Source: Spirochaetales bacterium (lineage in GTDB: Bacteria; Spirochaetota; Spirochaetia; SZUA-6; DRHE01). Taken from it: a stretch of DNA of 9,132 nt. Each line of letters opens with the position of its first letter. Position 1 is the first letter of the stretch. This document shows positions 1-6,035 of this stretch, piece after piece. The DNA lies in assembly GCA_023136785.1 (NCBI GenBank), contig JAGLQP010000050.1:1-9132 (forward strand). Direction: 5' to 3'. A program made the position numbers and the translations under genes. The notes beneath the pieces were generated by a model. The model had not been told where the DNA came from. It ran no database searches and worked only from the letters and a program-made list of their open reading frames with translations.

Positions 1-2
1 GT

Positions 3-719
3 CAGGAGGTCTCCGTTTCCTCTCTTCAGATACTCCAAGGAGCGACCGTGTTCGCCAACAATGGTCTCTTGCTCAAACCCCGCATCATACGGAAAATCGT
101 CTCTCCCCAAGGCGAAATCATCAGAGGATTTGAGCGTGAACTGGTGCGGGAAGTCCTGTCGCCGGAGATCGCCCGACGGGTTCTTGAAATGATGGAAACC
201 GCCACGGAAGATGGGGGAACCGCCCGAAGAGGCCGGATCGAAGGAGTACGGGTTTCGGCAAAGACGGGAACCGCGGAAGTTCTGGATCCTGAAACCGGAG
301 AATATTCGGAAAACCACTTTGTGGCTTCGTATCTCGGAATCTTTCCCACCGACGATCCCCAACTAATCATATATGTGGTAATCGATTATCCAAAAGGACC
401 CGCTTACTACGGCAGCCAAATTGCCGCTCCTGTTTTCAAGGAAACGGCGGAGTGGCTGGTGGATTATCTCGGCGTCCCCCGCAGCGGGGACACGGTTTTC
501 GAGCACCCGGGAAGCATACGCATTCTGTTACCCGAACAGGTCCAGGTGGATTCCGAAATGCCGGAACTACTCGGAATGCCGAAGAGGCTCCTTCTACAAC
601 TGTTTCAGCAGGGAGATTTCGAGGTTCACATGTCCGGGGAAGGATATGTCGTTGCTCAGGATCCTCCCCCTGGAACACCGTTGAAACCGGGTATGGTTAT
701 CACCCTGTATTTGGAATGA
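3..719 (+). CDS. class B penicillin-binding protein (FtsI/SpoVD-type transpeptidase), C-terminal part, with one PASTA domain; 5' end outside window
   Basis: This is a peptidoglycan DD-transpeptidase acting in the periplasm to cross-link cell-wall peptides. The frame is open from the window edge: the first codons read QEVSVSSLQILQGA, the usual (G)QE-(I/V)-S-V-(T/S)-x-LQ segment of class B PBPs, so the 5' end is missing rather than the gene starting at an internal GTG or ATG. The KTG active-site motif (SAKTGTAEV) lies at 261-269. It is followed by the FVASYLGIFP-type strand and an APVFKE motif that close the transpeptidase domain near 470. After a short linker, 558-716 encodes one PASTA domain (MPELLGMP start, DPPPGTPLKPG near the end), typical of FtsI/SpoVD-like or sporulation-type class B PBPs. 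The SxxK and SxN motifs would lie upstream. The gene ends in TGA at 717-719, overlapping the next start as ATGA. Family assignment is secure; which PBP (septal or elongation) is not decidable from this fragment. Confidence 0.93.
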   Translation, partial: QEVSVSSLQILQGATVFANNGLLLKPRIIRKIVSPQGEIIRGFERELVREVLSPEIARRVLEMMETATEDGGTARRGRIEGVRVSAKTGTAEVLDPETGEYSENHFVASYLGIFPTDDPQLIIYVVIDYPKGPAYYGSQIAAPVFKETAEWLVDYLGVPRSGDTVFEHPGSIRILLPEQVQVDSEMPELLGMPKRLLLQLFQQGDFEVHMSGEGYVVAQDPPPGTPLKPGMVITLYLE

Positions 720-2530
720 TGGGATATAGTGCAGCAAATCTGACTGTTCTCTACCGCCTGCAGCCGGAACTACGGGCCAAAGCACTGGAAGACGCCGAAC
801 CCCCAACTGGCTTTGAGGTCGTGGAAACTCCGTCGGGATCTCCCACGGCCCGTCTACACGGCACCTATCTGCACTCGCGCTACGACCCCGCAAAGGAAGC
901 CCGGCGCATCGTGAACGAGGAGGCCGGGGCTACCGCTTCTGCCGGCATTGTTTTGGGTTTTGGTTTCGGCTATCTGGTTGAGGCGTTCTGTGAAGCGTTT
1001 CCCGGCAAAGCGCTGGTCGTCGTCGAACAGGACACGGGGCTGTTCCTCCAAGCTTTGAAAACCCGGGATCTGAGAAATCTACTGTCCCTGCCCAATATCC
1101 ACTGGCATCTGGGAGACGAACCGGAAGCCGTGATGATGAGCATCGAGGCCTTGCCTTTGCAACAGCTCTGCATTCTCCGTCTTCGCCCTCTGCTTGCATC
1201 CCGGAGTGAGTATTACCATCGGGTCGAGGCTTTATTGTTTTCAGTTTTTGACAAGCGGGAAGTAAACATCAACACCCTGAGGCGCTTCGGTCAGTTGTGG
1301 GTCCGCAACCTCTTGAGTAATCTCGATCGTTTTGCCGGTAATCCCGGAATCAGTGTGGCTCAAAATCGTTTCCCCGGTGTGCCGGCCCTGGTCATGGCTG
1401 CCGGACCTTCCCTCGATGAAGTACTGCCCCATCTCAAAGCCTTGAAGGAACACATGCTGATCGTGGCGGTGGACACGTCGTATCGTTTCTGTAAAAACCA
1501 GGGAGTGGAACCTGATTTTCTGGTGTCCGTCGACCCTCAGTACTGGAACAGCCGGCATCTCGACTGGCTGGAGCGAGAGCAAACGATTCTGGTGTCTGAA
1601 TCCTCCGCCCACCCGCGAGTCTTTCGCAGTGGAGGAAAGGAGGAAGAAATGGTCTTGTTTGTCTCCTCCTTCTTTCCCCTGGGCAAATACATCGAAGAAA
1701 TCATTGGACAGCGGGGGGTGATCGGTGCAGGCGGCTCGGTGGCCACTACAGCCTGGGATGTTTGTCGTTATCTTGGCTGCCCTTCGATCTACATGGCCGG
1801 TCTTGATTTGGGGTTCCCCGGCAAAAGGACTCACAGCCGGGGAGCTTTCTTCGAAGAATCTATGCACACCTGCTCCTGTAGACTGTCGACGGTAGAACAG
1901 ATGATATTCAGATATCTGCATCAGGCCGTTCCTACGGCTCTCGCCAACAATCAAGGCGGGCGAACCTTGACGGATCGCCGCTTGCTGATCTACAAATGGT
2001 GGTTTGAAAACCAGATGAAGCAGCAGTCCAAAACCGGCGGGCCCAGGACATTTACCCTGGCAGCTGGAGGAATTGCGATCGAAGGGATGGGGTTGGCTGA
2101 GGTGACGGAAATCTTTCAGCTACCTGAGTGCCGCAGTCTGATAGATGCCGAGCTCTCCGATTTACGCCGTGAAAAATCGGGGAGAGACAACCGGCGCGGA
2201 CAGGTCCTTCAAAGCTTGCAGCGCCTGGCCGTGGAATTGGAAAAACTGCAGGTTCTGGCCAAGAGGGGGATCGAACTGTGCGGCAGCGACCACGGCAGCG
2301 GCGAAGCAGTTGCCGGTCTGGCGAAGGTGGATCAGGACATCCTATCCTTGGCGTCGCGTCAAATCGCCGGTTTTCTATTCCAGCCGTTGATCCGTCGAAT
2401 TCTGGACAACCCTGAGGGTCCTCGCGACTACGCTCAGGCTCTGGCAACTTCCAGACAGCTGTACGAGGAGCTTCTGGCCTCCGCTTCCTACCACGGTGGA
2501 CTGCTTCACAAAACTCTCGAGCGCTTGTAG
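716..2530 (+). CDS. Maf-type (DUF115/MptE-like) motility-associated glycosyltransferase-like protein
   Basis: A 604-residue protein of the Maf/DUF115 family, whose studied members transfer nonulosonic acids to flagellins. The central domain shows the family signature: AAGPSLD at residues 228-234, the hydrophobic strand ending AVDTS (251-255), GVEPDFLVSVDP (263-274), and GAGGSVATTAWD (337-348) followed by IYMAGLDLGF (358-367). The N-terminal part has a glycine-rich strand, GIVLGFGFGYL (77-87), and VVVEQD (101-106), as in the Rossmann-like N-terminal region of Maf proteins. The C-terminal third (about 465-600) is helical. No signal peptide or membrane segment is seen, so it is probably cytoplasmic. 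The start is the ATG at 716 (or the adjacent ATG at 719): the upstream extension of the frame to 452 lies inside the PBP gene and reads as PBP in another frame. There is no strong Shine-Dalgarno, so translation is probably coupled to the PBP through the ATGA overlap. The acceptor and sugar are unknown; flagellin is plausible given the flagellar operon opposite. Confidence 0.85.
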   Translation: MMGYSAANLTVLYRLQPELRAKALEDAEPPTGFEVVETPSGSPTARLHGTYLHSRYDPAKEARRIVNEEAGATASAGIVLGFGFGYLVEAFCEAFPGKALVVVEQDTGLFLQALKTRDLRNLLSLPNIHWHLGDEPEAVMMSIEALPLQQLCILRLRPLLASRSEYYHRVEALLFSVFDKREVNINTLRRFGQLWVRNLLSNLDRFAGNPGISVAQNRFPGVPALVMAAGPSLDEVLPHLKALKEHMLIVAVDTSYRFCKNQGVEPDFLVSVDPQYWNSRHLDWLEREQTILVSESSAHPRVFRSGGKEEEMVLFVSSFFPLGKYIEEIIGQRGVIGAGGSVATTAWDVCRYLGCPSIYMAGLDLGFPGKRTHSRGAFFEESMHTCSCRLSTVEQMIFRYLHQAVPTALANNQGGRTLTDRRLLIYKWWFENQMKQQSKTGGPRTFTLAAGGIAIEGMGLAEVTEIFQLPECRSLIDAELSDLRREKSGRDNRRGQVLQSLQRLAVELEKLQVLAKRGIELCGSDHGSGEAVAGLAKVDQDILSLASRQIAGFLFQPLIRRILDNPEGPRDYAQALATSRQLYEELLASASYHGGLLHKTLERL

Positions 2531-2572
2531 ACCGCGCCCCTACTACAGATGCTGAAAGGCTTCGAATAGGAC

Positions 2573-2599
2573 TAAAGTTCCCTCCTATACAGCCGAAGA
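2573..2599 (+). promoter_or_regulatory. candidate sigma-28 (FliA/WhiG-type) promoter facing right
   Basis: TAAAGTTC (2573-2580), an 11-nt spacer (2581-2591) and GCCGAAGA (2592-2599). Against the classical sigma-28 consensus TAAAGTTT-N11-GCCGATAA this is 7 of 8 in the -35 and 6 of 8 in the -10, including the invariant GCCGA, with the exact consensus spacing. Expected transcription start is about 2604-2608. It lies between two convergent operons and points at no protein gene, only into the hairpins at 2606-2682 and beyond them the antisense of cheY. The window itself encodes a sigma factor of this family. A chance match is possible because only one site is seen. Confidence 0.55.
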
Positions 2600-2600
2600 G

Positions 2601-2642
2601 ATAAAATGAGGAACACACCTTTTCCCCGGAAAAGGTCCTCAT
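2601..2642 (-). terminator. probable Rho-independent terminator of the fliA-cheY operon, - strand
   Basis: Read on the - strand after the cheY stop, the interrupted hairpin 2642-2606 (6-bp base, 9-bp upper stem, 5-nt bulge) is followed by TTTTAT (2606-2601), a short U-rich tail. The hairpin is long and stable but the U tract is short, so termination may be only moderate. The perfect stem at 2643-2674 would also form in this RNA, giving tandem hairpins 3' of cheY. The same bases form hairpin 1 of the candidate + strand small RNA. Confidence 0.5.
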
Positions 2643-2682
2643 ACGGTATGCTCTCTGATGTCCAGGCATACCGTTTTTTTTT
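2606..2682 (+). ncRNA. candidate sigma-28-driven small RNA (about 77 nt) with two hairpins
   Basis: Starting about 7 nt after the -10 box of the candidate sigma-28 promoter, the + strand folds into two adjoining hairpins. Hairpin 1 (2606-2642) has a 6-bp base (ATGAGG with CCTCAT), a 5-nt bulge AACAC on the 5' side, and a 9-bp upper stem (ACCTTTTCC with GGAAAAGGT) with a tight C-rich apex. Hairpin 2 begins at the next base (2643) and is a perfect 9-bp stem (ACGGTATGC with GCATACCGT) with a 14-nt loop, running directly into nine Ts (2674-2682). A promoter, a start coinciding with the first stem, and an intrinsic terminator make a complete small transcription unit. The RNA family is not recognised. 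The simpler reading is that these are only the terminators of the two converging operons. The last two bases overlap the cheY stop codon on the other strand. Confidence 0.42.
2643..2682 (+). terminator. Rho-independent terminator, + strand
   Basis: A perfect 9-bp stem, ACGGTATGC (2643-2651) and GCATACCGT (2666-2674), extendable by one G-U pair, encloses a roughly 14-nt loop and is followed immediately by a tract of nine Ts (2674-2682). This is a strong intrinsic terminator for rightward transcription, ending the PBP/Maf transcript and, if real, the candidate small RNA. The T tract runs into the complement of the cheY stop codon (2681-2683), so the two converging transcription units leave no spare sequence between them. 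Confidence 0.85.
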
Positions 2683-3046
2683 ACGCCGCCAGGGCCTTCT
2701 TGATAGCCGACAACAACCGTTCGGGTTTGAAGGGTTTTACGATGAAATCCTTGATGCCTGCGTTAATTGCGCCTACGATCAGGTTCTGCTGCCCTATCGC
2801 CGAGCAGATGATGATCTTGGCCTGGGAATCGATTTCAAGTATTCTACGCATCGCTTCCAGACCGTTCATTTCGGGCATGGTAATGTCGAGGACGATGATA
2901 TCCGGATTCAGTTCTTGGTATTTGGCAACCGCTTCGATTCCGGTCGAGGCTTCGCCGACAATCTGGTAACCGTTTGCCTCCAACACTTCTTTCTGCACCA
3001 TTCGCATAAAGTACAGATCATCAGCGAGTAGAACTCTAAATGGCAT
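2681..3046 (-). CDS. cheY: CheY response regulator
   Basis: A stand-alone receiver domain of 121 residues with no output domain, the phosphorylated messenger between CheA and the flagellar switch. Seen in the sequence: acidic pair D9/D10 (LLADD), phospho-acceptor D54 (IVLDITMPEM), S82 (IICSAIGQQ) at the conserved Thr/Ser position and K104 (DFIVKPF). The aromatic switch position, Tyr106 in E. coli, is Phe101. The segments CSAxGQQ, AGxKDFIVKPF and DITMPEMNG match the Bacillus subtilis/Thermotoga type of CheY closely. The ATG at 3046 was chosen because GGAGG (3052-3056) sits five bases upstream; a TTG directly before it (3049) would bring the ribosome site too close. The start overlaps the end of cheA by 11 nt, indicating coupled translation. 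It is the last gene of the operon and its TAA stop touches the opposing terminator's T tract. Confidence 0.95.
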   Translation of the reverse strand: MPFRVLLADDLYFMRMVQKEVLEANGYQIVGEASTGIEAVAKYQELNPDIIVLDITMPEMNGLEAMRRILEIDSQAKIIICSAIGQQNLIVGAINAGIKDFIVKPFKPERLLSAIKKALAA

Positions 3047-5093
3047 CAAAGCCTCCGGTTTCTATAATCTCCATGATTCTGGCTGTGTCGAGGATAAATA
3101 TGATTTTCCCGTCACCGAGTACCGATACACCTGAGAATAGCCTACGGTGATTGAGCAACTCAGAGATCGGTTTGATAACTAGATCCTCCTCTTCAACCAG
3201 CTCATCCACGAGCAGACAGACTCTTCCACGTCGCTGTTCAACAACTACCCCGTTGTGTTCTCTGCGTCGATTTTGTTGATCCTCCGATGGTCCGATGAGT
3301 ACCGAGTCGAGCCTGAGTAGAGGCATCTCGTTGCCTTCATAGGAATATACCTCACTTCCCTTATTTTTAAAGATTTCCTCTTCAAGAACTCTGACGGTTT
3401 CATCGATGTCCTGAACCGGAATCGCGTAGTAATAGCCTGCGCAGGAAATGACCAGAGAGTGGAGAATCGTGAGAGTCAGGGGCAGGAGAATCCGAATCAG
3501 GGTGCTTTCACCAGGCTCGCTGCGCACTTCCACCTCGCCTTTCAACTCTTCCCGGATTCGGGTAGCAACTATGTCCATTCCGACACCCCGCCCGGATAGA
3601 TCCGTAACATCCTCCTTGGTACTGAAACCCGGTGAGAAGATGGTTTGAATCACCTCCTCGTCACTCACTTCGCTAGCAATCCCTGCCTTCTGCCGTATCT
3701 TGTCCACGTCAAGTCCCCGCCCATCATCGGCAATTTCGATGACCACCTGGCCTCCCTGCTGATGGGCAGAGATCATGATATGGCCTACCTCCTCTTTCTC
3801 TGCTGCCCGCCGGTCCTCGGGTCCTTCCAAGCCGTGATCCAGGGAGTTGCGGATAATATGAGTCAGAGGATCGGACAGCACTTCGACGATGGTCCTGTCT
3901 ATTTCTGTCTCCTTGCCGTGAATTTCCAGGTCCACATTCTTGCCCAGCTTACGGGATAGATCCCGGACCAACCGCGGGAACTTATTGAACAACACAGCGA
4001 TCGGTACCATCCTGGTTCCCATGATCGCCTGCTGCATCTCCGTGGTAATCCTTTCAAGATGATCCGAGGCACGCTCGACTTCACCCTTGATCGATTCGTT
4101 ACCCTTCTGACGAGCTACATTATCGTGCAGTTGTGACAGCTGAGCCTTGAAGATGGTCAGTTCCCCCACCAATTGCCATATCTCGTTCAGCTTGTTCGTG
4201 CCCACCCGGATGGATGTACCCTCTATACGGCTGGCGCTGGGAGTCTGTGCCGCTGCAACCGCACGCGCTGTCTCTTCGCCCCGACTTGCTGAAACGGCAT
4301 CCTGAATACTCGTTTTATCCCAGACTTCAAGCTCAAGCCTTTCGATCAGGTCCACGGAACATGCCTTGCTGTAAATCTCCTCCTCATCCAGTTCCGAAGA
4401 GAGCAGCACGACGAGTTGCCGGTAGAGCTGGTCCTCCTGAGGAACCGTCATATTCGGGACCGTCTGGATGACGTTGGCGATCATTTCCAGGTTATTGAAA
4501 ACTAGATAGGCCCGTGGGTATTTTAGTTCCACCTCCTCTGAAACCATGACGGTCAACTCGTATATCTTCTCTCCTCTTTCAAGGGCTTCCATGATCTGGG
4601 AATACTCAAAATCCCCTAAAACCAATCCCCCCTCATCAGCCCGTTCGGATCTATCAGGGGCAGCTGCTCCATACCCCTCCGTACCGATCTCCGGAGCAAG
4701 TCCTGCCAGCTGTTTCAGCTCTCTTATGACCGACTGGCTGTCTATCTCCTCATCGCTTTTTCCTATTGAGATTCTTGCGATGATCTCGTGAATGAGATCC
4801 GAGGCTGAAAAAATGGCATCCATCAACGGTCTGGATAGAGATACAGTTCCCGAGCGAATACCGTCGAATACATCCTCGAGGCGATGAGCGATCCCGCTCA
4901 AACGGACGAATCCGAGCAAGGCAGACTCGGACTTCAGGGAATGGGTCAGCCGAAATATTTCGTTTATCGAATCGGGATTGCTGGTGTCTCTCTCCAACTG
5001 CAGGAGATTGTCGTTTAGTTTTTCCAGCAGCTCCTCCGATTCTTCGAGGAATGCCCGCAGAAGTTTTTGCTCATCCAGCCCGGAGAACGTCAT
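3036..5093 (-). CDS. cheA: CheA chemotaxis histidine kinase
   Basis: A 685-residue cytoplasmic kinase that autophosphorylates on its P1 domain and passes phosphate to CheY. Domains in order: P1/HPt about 5-105, with His51 in LTHSLKSESALLGF; acidic linker; a divergent P2-like domain about 165-260 (regulator docking); P3 dimerisation about 293-363, ending MGTRMVPI; P4 ATPase about 364-545, with N box HIIRNSLDHGLE (412-423), G1 DDGRG (456-460), F box FSPGFST (486-492) and G2 GRGVGMD (501-507); and P5 CheW-like regulatory domain about 546-682. All catalytic boxes look intact. The residue after the HPt HSLK is Ser-Glu rather than the usual Gly-Ser/Asn. There is one HPt domain and no fused receiver. 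The ATG at 5093 overlaps the cheW stop as ATGA and follows a purine-rich GGGGGAGAA; cheY overlaps its 3' end. A CheA-CheW-CheY core is thus co-translated. Whether it controls swimming or another output is inferred only from the flagellar neighbours. Confidence 0.95.
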   Translation of the reverse strand: MTFSGLDEQKLLRAFLEESEELLEKLNDNLLQLERDTSNPDSINEIFRLTHSLKSESALLGFVRLSGIAHRLEDVFDGIRSGTVSLSRPLMDAIFSASDLIHEIIARISIGKSDEEIDSQSVIRELKQLAGLAPEIGTEGYGAAAPDRSERADEGGLVLGDFEYSQIMEALERGEKIYELTVMVSEEVELKYPRAYLVFNNLEMIANVIQTVPNMTVPQEDQLYRQLVVLLSSELDEEEIYSKACSVDLIERLELEVWDKTSIQDAVSASRGEETARAVAAAQTPSASRIEGTSIRVGTNKLNEIWQLVGELTIFKAQLSQLHDNVARQKGNESIKGEVERASDHLERITTEMQQAIMGTRMVPIAVLFNKFPRLVRDLSRKLGKNVDLEIHGKETEIDRTIVEVLSDPLTHIIRNSLDHGLEGPEDRRAAEKEEVGHIMISAHQQGGQVVIEIADDGRGLDVDKIRQKAGIASEVSDEEVIQTIFSPGFSTKEDVTDLSGRGVGMDIVATRIREELKGEVEVRSEPGESTLIRILLPLTLTILHSLVISCAGYYYAIPVQDIDETVRVLEEEIFKNKGSEVYSYEGNEMPLLRLDSVLIGPSEDQQNRRREHNGVVVEQRRGRVCLLVDELVEEEDLVIKPISELLNHRRLFSGVSVLGDGKIIFILDTARIMEIIETGGFDAI
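3052..3056 (-). promoter_or_regulatory. ribosome binding site of cheY inside the cheA coding end
   Basis: GGAGG on the - strand lies five bases before the cheY ATG at 3046 and within the last codons of cheA (encoding T-G-G-F). It decides the ATG over the neighbouring TTG at 3049 as the cheY start. Confidence 0.75.
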
Positions 5094-5545
5094 TTCTCCC
5101 CCTGCTCCTTGATGGGTACCTCGGGGGCGGTCGAGAGGACTTTGAAGATATCCAGCAGTACGAGCACATGGTCCCGGATTTTCGCGATCCCCCGGACGAA
5201 CTCAGTCTTCATCCCGAATACGGACGCCGCTTCCGGTGCTATGCTGTCCTCGTCAAGATCAAGGACCTCCCGAACGCTGTCAACCAGTACGCCATAGCGA
5301 CTGTCCTGCCGCCGGAGAATGATCACCCTGTTCTTGCGAGTGATTTCCGCGGTGGAGAGGGAGAAACGACTGCGCAGATTGACAACTGGAATTACGTCCC
5401 CGCCGATATTGATGACTCCATCCACAAAGGGAGGAGCCGTCGGGACATCTGTGACATTTTCGTAACGAATGATCTGGGAGACCTCTGTCAGTGGAATTGC
5501 GTAGTGACCTTCACCGATCTGGAAAATTACGAATTTCTTACCCAT
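5090..5545 (-). CDS. cheW: CheW-like coupling protein
   Basis: A 151-residue single-domain CheW protein, which links chemoreceptors to the P5 domain of CheA. Seen: KFVIFQIGEGHYAIPL at the N-terminus (the FxLG-x-x-x-Y-x-I pattern), FVDGVINIGGDVIPVVNLR at 40-58, and RYGVLVDSVREVL near 83-95. Compared with E. coli CheW, the highly conserved Glu38 and Arg62 positions align with Gln24 and Gly48 (NIGG instead of NLRG). The ATG at 5545 is preferred, with AAGG (5552-5555) six bases upstream, placing it 16 nt after the upstream gene's stop. A TTG at 5581 would add 12 residues and overlap that gene by 20 nt but has no conserved sequence to support it. The stop overlaps the cheA start by 4 nt. Confidence 0.93.
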   Translation of the reverse strand: MGKKFVIFQIGEGHYAIPLTEVSQIIRYENVTDVPTAPPFVDGVINIGGDVIPVVNLRSRFSLSTAEITRKNRVIILRRQDSRYGVLVDSVREVLDLDEDSIAPEAASVFGMKTEFVRGIAKIRDHVLVLLDIFKVLSTAPEVPIKEQGEK

Positions 5546-5561
5546 CACCAGCCTTGTCGGA

Positions 5562-6017
5562 TCATCTGTTCTTGTTTGCAAGCGTTATTATCAGCTCGAT
5601 CTCCGCAAGGGTTATACCAAGACGTTTGGCGATCACCGAGGCCGAGATTCCTTGTCTATGCAGCTGGACAACCCGGGTGCGGACGTCCTGCTCCTCCGGT
5701 TCCTTTGCCCGCTTCTCCGCGAGCTCCGAATATACCTTGCCCGCCAGTTCGTGCTTCTCTATTTCTCGACGAAGAATACCTATTTTTTTATCCGCTTTCT
5801 CGATCAGCGTCGTAAGACTCTGGACTTTATCTTCCAGCAGAGTGATGTTTCTGTCTGTCGTGGAGTTGAGCTCGACAATGATCCTGTCGACTTCCTCCCT
5901 GATTGATTCCAGGACTGTCTGGGGATCGAGGGATTTGCTCAAGGCTCGTTTGAGGATCAAATAAACAACAAAAAAGCCGGCAATAAGGAGAGCGCTGTAC
6001 AGAATGAAGCGTTCCAA
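5562..6017 (-). CDS. membrane-anchored coiled-coil protein with C-terminal HTH-like segment (SwrB/DUF6115-like)
   Basis: A 151-residue protein with one N-terminal membrane segment (about residues 5-22), followed by a long charged heptad-like region (about 33-105) and a compact C-terminal helix-turn-helix-like segment (about 112-147, VVQLHRQGISASVIAKRLGI and on). This order, size and C-terminal motif recall SwrB (YlxL) of Bacillus subtilis, which is encoded next to sigD at the end of the fla/che operon and promotes flagellar basal-body assembly. Similarity is judged by architecture and context, not by a search. The start is a TTG at 6017: an in-frame TAA lies at 6021-6023, so nothing upstream is possible, and the next conventional start would remove the membrane segment. 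GGGAG (6028-6032) lies ten bases upstream. The gap to the preceding gene is 18 nt and to cheW 16 nt. Function is inferred; alternatives are a general membrane scaffold or a regulator of the Che module. Confidence 0.8.
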   Translation of the reverse strand: MERFILYSALLIAGFFVVYLILKRALSKSLDPQTVLESIREEVDRIIVELNSTTDRNITLLEDKVQSLTTLIEKADKKIGILRREIEKHELAGKVYSELAEKRAKEPEEQDVRTRVVQLHRQGISASVIAKRLGITLAEIELIITLANKNR

Positions 6018-6035
6018 AAGTTATCGGCTCCCATT

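Noticed and set aside
452..715. Extension of the Maf-like frame upstream of 716
   Set aside because: The region encodes the PBP C-terminus and PASTA domain in another frame; the extension has no family similarity and the ATGA junction at 716-719 gives a natural start.
1241..1954. 237-codon open frame on the - strand
   Set aside because: Antisense to the core of the Maf-like gene, where the family motifs lie; no motif in the - translation.
2560..2598. Imperfect hairpin CTTCG/CGAAG with inner ATAGG/CCTAT overlapping the sigma-28-like promoter
   Set aside because: Two 5-bp segments with unequal spacers are weak and could arise by chance; not convincing as an operator or terminator.
2606..3031. 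141-codon open frame on the + strand beginning at ATG 2606
   Set aside because: It starts at the candidate small-RNA start without a ribosome site, crosses a strong terminator and is then antisense to cheY. No protein features are seen; more likely a shadow frame.
5051..5815. 254-codon open frame on the + strand
   Set aside because: Antisense to cheA, cheW and the SwrB-like gene; Pro/Arg/Ser-rich translation without motifs.
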